Part shown: positions 26,412 to 35,984 of the stretch, piece by piece
Layout of the letters: every line of letters starts with the position of its first letter
Position numbering within the stretch: the stretch's first letter is position 1
Source of the DNA: Gammaproteobacteria bacterium 42_54_T18
GTDB taxonomy: Bacteria > Pseudomonadota > Gammaproteobacteria > Pseudomonadales > Ketobacteraceae
DNA: 64,000 nucleotides
Reading direction: 5' to 3'
Assembly (NCBI GenBank): GCA_002163245.1
Contig: MAAL01000055.1
Coordinates: 1-64,000, forward strand
Notes under the pieces: model-generated
Seen by the model: the letters and a program-made list of their open reading frames with translations, nothing else
Database searches by the model: none
What the model was told of the DNA's origin: nothing
Made by a program: the position numbers and the translations under genes

Positions 26412-27731
26412 TTATGTATCTGATGACAATATGGCTTCTTCTAGAGCCCACAAGCGGTCTTGGCCCCACACTATAGTGTCGCCGTACTTAAAGCTGGGTA
26501 CACCCCATAAACCAAGAGCTTCAAGGTCACTTTTGTTTTTCTCTGCCAATGGAATCCAATCTTCGTTATTGATCCAGGTTTTGGCATCGTTCCAGTCTAG
26601 GCCTGCACGAGTTAGCAGTGCTTCCATTACGCTGTCTTTGCATACATCTGCCCCTTCAGACCAGATGCCTGACGTGATTGATGTAATGTAGGCGCGCTCT
26701 TTTCCTTTGGCTTTTGCGTATGGAAAGAGTGCGAGGCAACGTTCAACACCGCCACCTAAAGGGTCAGCTATTTTTCCAAATGGAATACCGTAGCGGTTTG
26801 CTTCGCGTTTGGTGTCATGCACGATGTACATGCGTTTTGATTTTGGAACGCTGAGTCCACGCATTACCATAGGTAATACCGGTTTTATATTCACCGGGAA
26901 TTTGTATAAATCCGCAAGTTTGAAAATACGCTCAGCAGCGATATACGAGTATGGGCTGCGAAACGAGAAGTAAAAATCCAAGGTCTCTACATGCTTAGGG
27001 CGCCGCTTAAGTGTATTGTAACCTTGCAAAGAATGACGATATTGGCGCTGATAATCGGCAATATCCCCGGTATCGCGTTGAACGCCAGGTTTGCTGAGGC
27101 GTTCTGCCAAATGACCAAGGCGATCGATGCCCCAGTACCATTCACCACCGTAATGTAACATACCGGACATATAGTGGCCGTTGTTAGCTAAACGATCCTT
27201 TGCTTGTTTAAGTTGTTTGCGGGTTTCCTTATCAGACAATCCACCGTATCGATTACTGCAACTTGCAAAGGTTGTGGTGCTAATACCCCACAACGCACTG
27301 GTCACTTCGGTCACCAAGTGTAATAACTTAGGACGGTCTCTGTGTTTCAGTAGTGTTGATGTTGCCTTCAATGTATCGGCAGGGGATGGTTGAACGGGGT
27401 TTTTAGGGAATACGAGATTATGAAAACGCGCTAAACGTTTCGCGTCTTCCAATGCATATTTTTCAAGTTTGGCTTGTTCTGGATTTAACTCATCAGGTAA
27501 ATCCAGAACAAATTCAATTTCTAGAGCGATTTTAAAGTCTTCTAGAAAGCGAGGGATAGCTTGTAATAACAGATAGGAATAGGGGTCGTTTACCCGGTGA
27601 TAAAAGGTAACAACGTTAAGAGAAGGCGAGACTTTTCTTTTGAGTTCAAACCACCCTCGCTTAAGCTTTTTACTGCCATCGCTGGTAATCGCACGAGCGA
27701 GGTGTGGCATCAATAAATTCTTAGATGACAT
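26412..27731 (-). CDS. Tandem DSBA-fold protein (HCCA isomerase/glutathione-transferase kappa type)
   Basis: A 439-residue protein with two thioredoxin-like DSBA domains in tandem. The first begins VVTFYHRVNDPYSYLLLQA and the second LDFYFSFRSPYSYIAAERI. The S-P-Y-S-Y pattern is that of 2-hydroxychromene-2-carboxylate isomerases and kappa-class glutathione transferases, in which Ser replaces the CxxC of true DsbA. The second half keeps GIPFGKIADP and the C-terminal LGLWGVPSFKYGDTIVWGQDRL typical of the family; the first is more divergent. No signal peptide, so cytosolic. Substrate unknown. Confidence 0.8.
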   Translation of the reverse strand: MSSKNLLMPHLARAITSDGSKKLKRGWFELKRKVSPSLNVVTFYHRVNDPYSYLLLQAIPRFLEDFKIALEIEFVLDLPDELNPEQAKLEKYALEDAKRLARFHNLVFPKNPVQPSPADTLKATSTLLKHRDRPKLLHLVTEVTSALWGISTTTFASCSNRYGGLSDKETRKQLKQAKDRLANNGHYMSGMLHYGGEWYWGIDRLGHLAERLSKPGVQRDTGDIADYQRQYRHSLQGYNTLKRRPKHVETLDFYFSFRSPYSYIAAERIFKLADLYKFPVNIKPVLPMVMRGLSVPKSKRMYIVHDTKREANRYGIPFGKIADPLGGGVERCLALFPYAKAKGKERAYITSITSGIWSEGADVCKDSVMEALLTRAGLDWNDAKTWINNEDWIPLAEKNKSDLEALGLWGVPSFKYGDTIVWGQDRLWALEEAILSSDT

Positions 27732-27879
27732 ATTCCGTTACTGGTTTCACTGCTTATTACAATAGTTTAGGGATTCTACTTGTGTGTGGCCTGTTATTGC
27801 CAGCGATAATTTTGCAATGATGTCAGAAAGTGACATTTATTTGGCTGATCTGACGCAAATAGTGCAAAGTTGTCGTGAC

Positions 27880-29217
27880 TCACTGATTGACAAGCCTTTT
27901 TGTGAATACTTTTGAGTTACGTTGGTAATTAAACAAATGTTGTTTGGGTTGAGGCAGTTGGTCAATATCTGCTTGGCTAAAACCTCGTTCAATAAACCAA
28001 TGTGTAGTTCGTGTTGTAAGCACAAATATAGAGCTAAGGCCTTGTTTTATAGCCTGTTTTTCAATATTTTGAAGTAGCTTTTCGCCTCGGTTACCTTCTC
28101 GATAATGCTTATGTACAGCAACGCAGCCAAGTTCCCCAGATTTATCTTCAGGAAATGCATTTAATGTTGCGCAGCCTATGATCATGCCATCTCGGTCGAT
28201 GATGGTATATTGGTTAATTTCGTTCTCTAAGATCTCTCGAGAGCGCCTAACAAGTACACCTTCGGCCTCCAAGGGCTCGATAAGTTCCAATATTCCACCT
28301 ATATCATCGATTGTAGCGTCTCGTATTTGCTCATAGTTGCTTTGGGCAATTAGGGTACCGCTACCATCATGGGTGAAAAGCTCCTGTAGCAGGGCCCCAT
28401 CTTTTTCATAGCTAATAAAATGACAACGACTAACCCCTTGCTGGCAAGCGTTGATGGCGTGTTTGATATTTGGGTTTCCTGGCACGTTGGGCTGAGTTAG
28501 ATGCTGTTGTGCTTCTTGGAGCGTGAGCTCACGAATTAATTGTCCATTTTCACTCATTAACCCGGGTGTATTGTCTAGAAAAATCAATTTGTCAGCATTT
28601 AACGTCGTTGCAACATTTTCCGCAACCTCTTCCCAGGCAAGGTCAAAGATCTCCCCTGTAGGGGAATAACCAATAGGAGAAAGCAGTACGATGGATTCAT
28701 TTTCTAAGTGATGTTTAATCGCTTCAGTATCAACCCTTCGAACCTCACCAGTATGCTCAAAGTCTACACCAGCACGGATGCCATAGGGTTTGGCGATTAC
28801 AAAATTACCAGATACAACACTTAACGCAGCGCCATGCATTGGTGAGTTTGCCACACCCATTGACAGTAATGCTTCAATTTCGATGCGAACACAGCCGGCA
28901 GCTTCCACCACGGTTTTGAGATGGTGGTTACCGGTTATGCGCTTACCTTCAACTTGCTTTCGTTGTGAGCCCTGTTGGATGAGTTTTTCTTGTACCTGAG
29001 ACTCCGCACCATGAACCAGTACGAGGTGTATGCCAAGGCTTTCCAATAGCGCGATATCATGAATAACATGATGAAAGTTATGGTGATTGATTGCTTCACC
29101 GCCAAAACCGATGACAAAGGTTTTATTACGATGACTGTTGATATAAGGCGACGCGCTACGAAACCACGTAATGTAGTTTGTTGGCTGATTGTCGTCCTTG
29201 TTGGTGGAGCTGCTCAT
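27880..29217 (-). CDS. argA: Amino-acid N-acetyltransferase (N-acetylglutamate synthase)
   Basis: First step of arginine synthesis: acetyl-CoA plus glutamate to N-acetylglutamate. 445 residues: an N-terminal amino-acid-kinase-like domain that serves arginine feedback (FVIGFGGEAINHHNFHHVI, LVLVHGAE, ADKLIFLDNTPGL) and a C-terminal GNAT acetyltransferase domain (ELGCVAVHKHYREGNRGEKL, LTTRTTHWFIERGF). Length and domain order match the classic ArgA. It lies 85 bases downstream of putA on the same strand. Confidence 0.95.
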   Translation of the reverse strand: MSSSTNKDDNQPTNYITWFRSASPYINSHRNKTFVIGFGGEAINHHNFHHVIHDIALLESLGIHLVLVHGAESQVQEKLIQQGSQRKQVEGKRITGNHHLKTVVEAAGCVRIEIEALLSMGVANSPMHGAALSVVSGNFVIAKPYGIRAGVDFEHTGEVRRVDTEAIKHHLENESIVLLSPIGYSPTGEIFDLAWEEVAENVATTLNADKLIFLDNTPGLMSENGQLIRELTLQEAQQHLTQPNVPGNPNIKHAINACQQGVSRCHFISYEKDGALLQELFTHDGSGTLIAQSNYEQIRDATIDDIGGILELIEPLEAEGVLVRRSREILENEINQYTIIDRDGMIIGCATLNAFPEDKSGELGCVAVHKHYREGNRGEKLLQNIEKQAIKQGLSSIFVLTTRTTHWFIERGFSQADIDQLPQPKQHLFNYQRNSKVFTKRLVNQ

Positions 29218-29302
29218 GGTCGTCTTCTCGGAAGATGATACAAATTAGGTATACGTGTTTGATCTGTGGAATAAGTACAGCCTATGGATAAGTATCACCA
29301 TT

Positions 29303-32300
29303 TTAATTGTAGTGCTCATCGCTAAGCAACTGGGTGTCACCACCAATTGCCGCAGTATTGATCGAAAGTGACTTCTCTGTCACTAATCTTAACAAATAAT
29401 GCGGCCCACCCGCCTTAGGCCCCGTCCCTGATAAACCCTGGCCACCAAATGGCTGAACGCCTACAGTGGCACCTACCATGTTGCGATTCACATAAATATT
29501 CCCAACCTGAGTATTGTCCGAAATATACTGACAAAATCCCGATATTCGACTGTGAATACCCAACGTTAATCCAAAACCCGTCCCGTTAATCTGCTGAATC
29601 ACATCATCAATCGCATCTGCCGCAAAACTAATAACGTGTAAAACTGGACCAAACACCTCATCAAATAACTCATTAATATGCTCAATTTCTATGACGGTAG
29701 GCGATACAAAACTACCATTGCTGCAATGGGTTGCTAACGGCGTTTGATAAATGACCTGATTTTTGAGGCGAAATCGCTCTATATGAGAGTTTAATTCAAC
29801 CTGTGCCTTATGAGTAATTACTGGGCCAACATCACTGTGCCAATGGCAAGGGCTCGCAACTCCTAGCTCTTTCATGTATCCCACCAATAACTCAACAATG
29901 GTTTCTTTAATATCCTCTTGGATATATAACACACGTAATGCAGAGCAGCGCTGGCCGGTACTGTCAAAGGCAGAAGCGACCACGTCTTTTACGACTTGCT
30001 CTGGTAACGCAGAACTATCAACAATCATCGCATTTTGACCACCAGTTTCGGCAATAAAAGGAATGATAGGGCCATTTCTTAAGGCAAGCTTTCGATTGAT
30101 AGTTGTCGCCGCGACCGTTGACCCAGTAAACATAACTGCCGCAAGTTTTGATTCATTCAGTATTGAGCTATCAACAGTGCTGGCTGCTGCTGGTAAAAAT
30201 TGTAGAGCGTCTTTTGGTACTCCTACTTGATGGAATAACTCTACTGCACGGTGGGCTATTAGCGGTGTCAGAGTTGAAGGTTTGGCAATAACAGTATTGC
30301 CTGCGGCTAATGCAGCGGCAATTTGGCCAGTGAAAATCGCCAAGGGAAAGTTCCAAGGGCTGATACACAATACGGGGCCGCGCCCTTCAAGAGTTAATGT
30401 ATTTTGTTCGCCTGTTACTCCTTTTAATTGCGTACCTTCGCTGAGTTGTTGGCGTGCTTGTTGAGCATAGTATCGACAAAAATCAACCGCCTCACGTATT
30501 TCTGCATAGGCATTAGCAATGGTTTTTCCTGCTTCACGCATAGCTAAGGCAATTAACTCATGCCGATTCTCTTCATATAAGTTGGCGACTTGCAGTAAAT
30601 AGTCTGCTCGATCGTCTGCATTGACTTTTTTCCATTGGCTAAACGCTGCAAGCGCGGTATCAAAGGCCTGATGGCAATCGTTTCTTGTTGATGGGGTGAA
30701 TGAACCGATGATGTCACTGCTGTCAGCAGGTGATGCCAGGGTAACGCTGTCAATTGAGTCGTTAATCTTGCTGCTGCCGTTTGTATCGGTGTTTTGATTT
30801 TCTGCTGTGTTGCCAGGCTCATCTATATCATGAAGATTCCATTGTTTATTTAAGAAAGGCTCAACGCCTTTTTTAAGTAAACGTAACTCCTGAGAAGACT
30901 CAAGGTTGATACCTTGAGAGTTTTTTCTAACCGGGCTAAACAACTTTGAAGGTAAGGGGATGTATGGGTTACGAAGTTTGTCGGCATTTTTAATGGTTAA
31001 CACGGGTTCTTCGGCTAAATAATTAACATCGACGTTCTGATTCACTAAGCGTACAAAGGAGGTTGAGGCTCCGTTTTCCAATAACCGTCGAACCAGGTAG
31101 GGCAGCAAGCGAGTGTATTCTCCTACAGGGGCATATATACGACAGTTAATGTTATCAGTGTTTTCTAACAGGTGGTCGTATAACGCTTGTCCCATACCGT
31201 GAAGTCGTTGAAATTCGAAATGACTATAGTGATACTCCTGGGCCAAAGTAATGATGCTGGCGACGGTGTGGGCATTATGTGTCGCAAATTGTGGATATAA
31301 GAAGTGTTTGGTTTTCATCAGAGTGTGCACACAAGCTAGATATGATAAATCTGTGTGGGCTTTTGAGGTGAAGACTGGGTATTCCTTGAGCCCTAGCTGC
31401 TGCGCGCGTTTAATCTCGCTGTCCCAATAGGCACCTTTTACTAATCGAACGGGAATTAGGCAGTGTATGGTTTTACTGAGTGCACTTAGCCATTCCAGCA
31501 CACCTAAGGCACTTTTTTGATAGGTTTGAACGGCAATACCCAACTTACCCCAGTGTCTAAAGGGCTCTGTTCCGATGACTTGAGCAAAAATCATTAGTGT
31601 TGGTTCTAGGCGCCAGCTTTCTTCCGCATCAATGGTGACGGGTACATCTTTTTCATAGGCCAGGTTGAGTAGGCCTAATAGGTTGTCCTTGAGTTGTTCT
31701 AAGCCATGTTTTTGTCTGATCTCAAAACGAGGATGTAGTGCGGATAGTTTAATGGATATGCTAGAGGGTATTGGGCTGTTGTTTTTGGATGAGGGTTGTG
31801 ATGTTTGCGCGGTAGAGTTTTCATTACCATCGTGGGGTTGATTAGTGAGTTGTTTGTTATGTTCTGCGATGGCATCAATTGCATGGCTATAGGCACCAAT
31901 ATAACGGCCTACATCTTGCTGTGTGACAGCGGCCTCCCCCAGCATGTCAAAGGAGTGTGAGTAACCGTGTTCGCGCTCCTGGAGGCCGTGTTCTAGGGCG
32001 GAATGAATGGTTTGCCCAGAGACAAATTGTTGCCCAATAACTAGCATTGCTTGTCGAACGGCGGTGAGTACTAGGGGTTCACCCATTTTGCGGAGTAGAT
32101 TTTGTACCTGCTCTGATAACCAGGCCATGCGGCCTTCTTTGGGGTTGCTGTCCAGTAGTTTACCGGTGAGCACAAGTCCCCATGTTGAGAAATTCACCCA
32201 GAAAGTCTCGCTGTGACCAGCATGAAGTGCCCAGTTTCCGGTATGTAGTTTATCTTTTAAGAAGCGCTCTGCGGTTTCGTCATCGGGTATACGCAAAAGA

Positions 32301-32584
32301 GCTTCTGCGAGACTCATTAAGATGACACCTTCGTGATTGTCTAGTCCGTATTCTTTGAGAAAGGTTTCTATTTTGACGCCACCTTTACATTCTTGGATGG
32401 CTTGGATGTAGTCTTCGGTATAAGCGCGAACGGTGTCTAGGGTCAGTTGGGGGATTTTGTAGATGCTTAGGAGGTTTTTGACTGCATCAGATTCTTTTTG
32501 CAGGTGACCTTTGAGAATGCCATCGTTAAATGGGAACTCGCTAGCTGCGTAAAAGGGGGATTGGAAGTTTATTCGCTTTGCCAT
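29303..32584 (-). CDS. putA: Bifunctional proline dehydrogenase / P5C dehydrogenase
   Basis: Oxidises proline to glutamate in two steps. The N-terminal FAD proline-dehydrogenase barrel has LHPRFE, DAEESWRLEP, RLVKGAYWD, FEFQRLHGMGQALYD and YTRLLPYLVRRLLENGA. The C-terminal NAD aldehyde dehydrogenase has SPWNFPLAIFTGQ, MFTGSTVA, ETGGQNAMIVD and the catalytic Cys in STGQRCSALR. About 1093 residues from ATG 32584. An upstream extension to 32683 is rejected because a TATAAT (32615-32620) lies inside it. No ribbon-helix-helix domain at the N-terminus, so it is not a self-repressing trifunctional PutA. Confidence 0.93.
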   Translation of the reverse strand: MAKRINFQSPFYAASEFPFNDGILKGHLQKESDAVKNLLSIYKIPQLTLDTVRAYTEDYIQAIQECKGGVKIETFLKEYGLDNHEGVILMSLAEALLRIPDDETAERFLKDKLHTGNWALHAGHSETFWVNFSTWGLVLTGKLLDSNPKEGRMAWLSEQVQNLLRKMGEPLVLTAVRQAMLVIGQQFVSGQTIHSALEHGLQEREHGYSHSFDMLGEAAVTQQDVGRYIGAYSHAIDAIAEHNKQLTNQPHDGNENSTAQTSQPSSKNNSPIPSSISIKLSALHPRFEIRQKHGLEQLKDNLLGLLNLAYEKDVPVTIDAEESWRLEPTLMIFAQVIGTEPFRHWGKLGIAVQTYQKSALGVLEWLSALSKTIHCLIPVRLVKGAYWDSEIKRAQQLGLKEYPVFTSKAHTDLSYLACVHTLMKTKHFLYPQFATHNAHTVASIITLAQEYHYSHFEFQRLHGMGQALYDHLLENTDNINCRIYAPVGEYTRLLPYLVRRLLENGASTSFVRLVNQNVDVNYLAEEPVLTIKNADKLRNPYIPLPSKLFSPVRKNSQGINLESSQELRLLKKGVEPFLNKQWNLHDIDEPGNTAENQNTDTNGSSKINDSIDSVTLASPADSSDIIGSFTPSTRNDCHQAFDTALAAFSQWKKVNADDRADYLLQVANLYEENRHELIALAMREAGKTIANAYAEIREAVDFCRYYAQQARQQLSEGTQLKGVTGEQNTLTLEGRGPVLCISPWNFPLAIFTGQIAAALAAGNTVIAKPSTLTPLIAHRAVELFHQVGVPKDALQFLPAAASTVDSSILNESKLAAVMFTGSTVAATTINRKLALRNGPIIPFIAETGGQNAMIVDSSALPEQVVKDVVASAFDSTGQRCSALRVLYIQEDIKETIVELLVGYMKELGVASPCHWHSDVGPVITHKAQVELNSHIERFRLKNQVIYQTPLATHCSNGSFVSPTVIEIEHINELFDEVFGPVLHVISFAADAIDDVIQQINGTGFGLTLGIHSRISGFCQYISDNTQVGNIYVNRNMVGATVGVQPFGGQGLSGTGPKAGGPHYLLRLVTEKSLSINTAAIGGDTQLLSDEHYN

Positions 32585-32614
32585 AGGGAAGGTCAGTTGC
32601 TTTGAAGTTACTAA

Positions 32615-32620
32615 ATTATA
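32615..32620 (-). promoter_or_regulatory. Candidate -10 element of putA
   Basis: Consensus TATAAT on the minus strand, 31 bases before ATG 32584. A TTGACC lies 21 bases further upstream, which is too far for a standard -35, so the -35 is uncertain. Confidence 0.5.
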
Positions 32621-32773
32621 GTTCGCTTCTGCTGTCTTAAAGGTCAAATGTGCAAATGTTGTGAAAATTGCGATGGTAAACATCCGTAAGAGGCGTTAAG
32701 TCGTGTTAGTTACGCTGAGCCTTCATGAAGAGTGCTACACTCATCGAATAAGGTCATTAGGAAGTAAAAAGCA

Positions 32774-34594
32774 GTGAATAAACCATCATCATCAGCCGTT
32801 GGCTCAAAAAACAGTAAACCGAATGTTAGTCATGCAAGTATCCAAATCGATTTACGTTGGGTATTGGATGAGCTATTGGATGATGCACGTATCTCTGAGC
32901 GGGATTACAACTTTGCTTCTGGTAGTCGTCGTGAAAAAGAAGAGCTAAAGTGGAATCCGGTTCAGTTTTTGGCGAAGTTTGAATTTAAAGACCAGCACTC
33001 TGACGACGAAGTTCTAACGGTGGCGAGTTTAACGGAGTGGTTGGCGAAAAAGTCAGCTCAACGCGTGTTTTACATTGACCCACTGAAGATTGATGTCAAA
33101 GAAATTACCTCAGTTATGTCGTTTGCGTTTGCCGAGCGTCATCAGATATTAGCAGTGAAGGTAACCGATGAGCAGGTGGTGATTGCCAGTGGGCAACCAT
33201 TTGTTGACGGATGGCGCCACGGTTTGGAACAAACCCTCGGTGGTAAGGAAATTGTTCGAGTGGTAGCAAACCCAGCGGATATTATGCGTTATACCGTTGA
33301 GTTTTATAATTTAGCCAAGTCTGTTAGTGGTGCTACAGGGGCGGCGGGGCAGAATCTTAGTGGTGTTACTAACTTTGAGCAGCTTTTAGAGCTTGGTGAT
33401 TTATCTTCACCGGACGCAAATGACCAGCACATCGTTAATATTGTGGATTGGTTATTACAGTATGCGTTTGAGCAGCGTGCCAGTGATATTCATCTGGAGC
33501 CACGCAGAGAGATTGGTCATGTACGTTTTCGTATCGATGGTGTGTTACATGATGTTTACGAGTTGCCTGCGACCGTTGCAGCGGCGGTAACAAGCCGGAT
33601 CAAGATTCTGGGTCGGATGAATGTGGCAGAAAAACGTAAACCACAGGATGGCCGATTAAAAACCAAAGGTAAAAATGATCTTGAGATAGAGCTACGTTTA
33701 TCTACCTTGCCCACGGCTTTTGGTGAAAAGCTGGTGATGCGTATTTTTGATCCTGATGTATTGATGCGAACGCCTGCAGAGATGGGCTTAGAGAACGAAG
33801 ATTACGACCGTTGGCAGGAGATGGTGACGCAATCGACGGGAATTGTGTTTGTAACCGGCCCAACAGGCTCAGGTAAAACCACTACGTTATATTCATCGCT
33901 GAAGCAATTGGCCACCAGGGAGGTGAATGTTTGTACGATTGAAGATCCTATTGAAATGGTAGAACCTGCATTTAATCAGATGCAGGTAATTGATGGCATC
34001 GGATTAAATTTCTCCGACGGGGTTAAAGCGTTACTTCGACAAGACCCTGATATCATCATGATTGGTGAGATTCGAGATTTAGAAACTGCCAATGTCGCAA
34101 TACAGGCAGCGTTAACAGGGCATCTGGTGATATCTACCTTACATACCAATGATGCTCCTTCTGCAATTACACGATTAATGGATCTGGGGGTGCCGCCTTA
34201 CCTGATCAGTGCTACGGTGTTGGGGGTGATGGCCCAGCGATTGGTAAGAACGTTATGCCCTCACTGTAAACGTGACGCATATATGGACGAGGAAACATGG
34301 CATGCGCTGATTGCTCCGTGGAAAGGCAAAAAGCCAGATAAGGTGAAGACTCCTGTGGGTTGTTTGGAGTGCCGAAAGACGGGTTATATGGGGCGGATGG
34401 GTATCTATGAGATTATGCCGTTATCGGAAGAAGTGAAGGAGCTGGTGGCACACTCAGCTTCCCTAAGTGATATCCGTAAACAGGCTATGAAGGAAGGTAT
34501 GCATACGTTAAGGCTAAGTGGTGCGAATAAAATTGCTGCTGGTATGACCACTCCGGAAGAAGTGCTTCGAGTTTCGCCTACAAGCTCCCGATAG
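32774..34594 (+). CDS. GspE/PilB-type secretion or pilus ATPase (orphan)
   Basis: A 606-residue type II secretion/type IV pilus assembly ATPase. It has an N-terminal GspE-like domain and ASDIHLEPRREIGHVRFRID, Walker A GPTGSGKTTTLY, Asp box CTIEDPIE, Walker B DPDIIMIGEIRDLETA, His box LVISTLHTNDA, and the tetra-Cys zinc motif (CPHC...CLEC). Start is GTG 32774. No pilin, platform protein or secretin genes are in this window, so the machine it drives is unknown. It could serve pili, secretion or a variant system. Confidence 0.9.
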   Translation: MNKPSSSAVGSKNSKPNVSHASIQIDLRWVLDELLDDARISERDYNFASGSRREKEELKWNPVQFLAKFEFKDQHSDDEVLTVASLTEWLAKKSAQRVFYIDPLKIDVKEITSVMSFAFAERHQILAVKVTDEQVVIASGQPFVDGWRHGLEQTLGGKEIVRVVANPADIMRYTVEFYNLAKSVSGATGAAGQNLSGVTNFEQLLELGDLSSPDANDQHIVNIVDWLLQYAFEQRASDIHLEPRREIGHVRFRIDGVLHDVYELPATVAAAVTSRIKILGRMNVAEKRKPQDGRLKTKGKNDLEIELRLSTLPTAFGEKLVMRIFDPDVLMRTPAEMGLENEDYDRWQEMVTQSTGIVFVTGPTGSGKTTTLYSSLKQLATREVNVCTIEDPIEMVEPAFNQMQVIDGIGLNFSDGVKALLRQDPDIIMIGEIRDLETANVAIQAALTGHLVISTLHTNDAPSAITRLMDLGVPPYLISATVLGVMAQRLVRTLCPHCKRDAYMDEETWHALIAPWKGKKPDKVKTPVGCLECRKTGYMGRMGIYEIMPLSEEVKELVAHSASLSDIRKQAMKEGMHTLRLSGANKIAAGMTTPEEVLRVSPTSSR

Positions 34595-34713
34595 AGGGGG
34601 AAACTCTATAAATAATTCAGTGAATTAGAACTAGATCGTTCCCTTTCGTTTCCTTAGGCTGTTAGAATGTTTCACCGCTAATAAATAATAAAAATGAAGT
34701 AATAGCTGATTTT

Positions 34714-35982
34714 ATGAGTCGATTAACCTCCGCGTTTTCTCCAATTCACAACATTAAACATCTCCTATCCCGACCGTCAGCTAATTTTAGCGTGATTGAT
34801 GGCTTTCGAGCGTTGTCGATGATGATGATTTTGGTGTTCCATTCTTTCACCATTTATGTGGTGATGAATCCAAACTTAGAACTTAATCAGGTGATTGAAG
34901 AGGGTGGTTATCTTTGGTCTTGGGTTTGGAATAGTGATAAAAGTGTGGATGTTTTTTTTGTCATTAGTGGTTTTTTGATTACGGGTATTTTATTGCGGCA
35001 AATTGATAAATTAGGTCACGTGAAAATGGGCAATTTTTACGCGCGCCGATTTTTGCGATTAAGTCCTGTGTATTACTTTGTGATTATGCTGTATTGGATA
35101 TTGTTAGGGCAAATGGAAAGTAGTAACACAGAAAATTTGTGGGCTAATGTTTTGTATGTAAATAACTTTATTGATTATGACTCACAAGCGATGAATTGGA
35201 CGTGGACTCTAGCTATAGAAGAACAATTTTATTTGCTATTTCCGATATTGCTGATGGGGTTAATGAAACATACTAGCAATCCGCTACGTTGGATGTGGGT
35301 GTTGTTTGCATTTTCCTTCTTTGTTCGTTGGTGGGTGATGTGGACGGATGATTGGATATTTAATACACCACAAAGCATGTTGGCCGTTGATCGTGAATTT
35401 CATGCGCATCATTTCTCTGTCTTGTATGATAATTTATACACACGTTTTGGCGCACTATTGGCGGGTTGTATTGCAGGTTATTATTATCAATACCATCGCT
35501 CGGAATTGGCCGCATTTTTTTCCAGCACTGCCGGTAAAATATTTGCGTGGGGGAATTTTGGAGTGATGATGGCTCTAATGATCGTTCCCATGATTAGTGT
35601 GAGATTTGATGATTATGCTACTTTAAATGTCATTTATCAGGTGGCAAGTCGGAATGTATTTAGTATTGCTGTTAGTGTTTTAATTATTGCCTCTTTAGAA
35701 AAGGGTGCGTTGTCTACGGGACTCAATTTTCTATTAGGCAATCGCTTTTGGTATCCCTTAGCGCAGCTATCTTATTCAATGTATCTTGTTCATGTTGTGG
35801 CAATTTCAGTGGTATGTTCCGTTGTCTTGGCTGAAATAAAAGCCAATGAGGCACTGTATATACATTGGAGTACCTACGAGGTTGTGGGGGTGGTTTTTGC
35901 GGCGAGTGCTTTTACTACCATTTTTGTAGCGGTTATTATTTACCTGTTAATTGAACGACCCATTATGAATTTAAGGCGATAG
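34714..35982 (+). CDS. Acyltransferase 3 family membrane protein (OafA/YrhL type)
   Basis: A 422-residue integral membrane protein with about ten hydrophobic segments. Family features are FSVIDGFRALSMMMILVFH near the N-terminus, ARRFLRLSPVYYF and WTWTLAIEEQFYLLFPI. Such enzymes O-acylate surface glycans using acyl-CoA. The acceptor is not identifiable from sequence. The next gene starts 2 bases after the stop, so the two form an operon. Confidence 0.87.
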   Translation: MSRLTSAFSPIHNIKHLLSRPSANFSVIDGFRALSMMMILVFHSFTIYVVMNPNLELNQVIEEGGYLWSWVWNSDKSVDVFFVISGFLITGILLRQIDKLGHVKMGNFYARRFLRLSPVYYFVIMLYWILLGQMESSNTENLWANVLYVNNFIDYDSQAMNWTWTLAIEEQFYLLFPILLMGLMKHTSNPLRWMWVLFAFSFFVRWWVMWTDDWIFNTPQSMLAVDREFHAHHFSVLYDNLYTRFGALLAGCIAGYYYQYHRSELAAFFSSTAGKIFAWGNFGVMMALMIVPMISVRFDDYATLNVIYQVASRNVFSIAVSVLIIASLEKGALSTGLNFLLGNRFWYPLAQLSYSMYLVHVVAISVVCSVVLAEIKANEALYIHWSTYEVVGVVFAASAFTTIFVAVIIYLLIERPIMNLRR

Positions 35983-35984
35983 AG

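Noticed and set aside
26384-26691. Plus-strand frame across the end of the DSBA-like gene
   Set aside because: Mostly antisense to the DSBA-like gene, with no motif or ribosome site.
32585-32683. N-terminal extension of putA by 33 codons
   Set aside because: Contains a consensus TATAAT and no PutA-like sequence; MAKRINFQSPF at 32584 is a more natural start.
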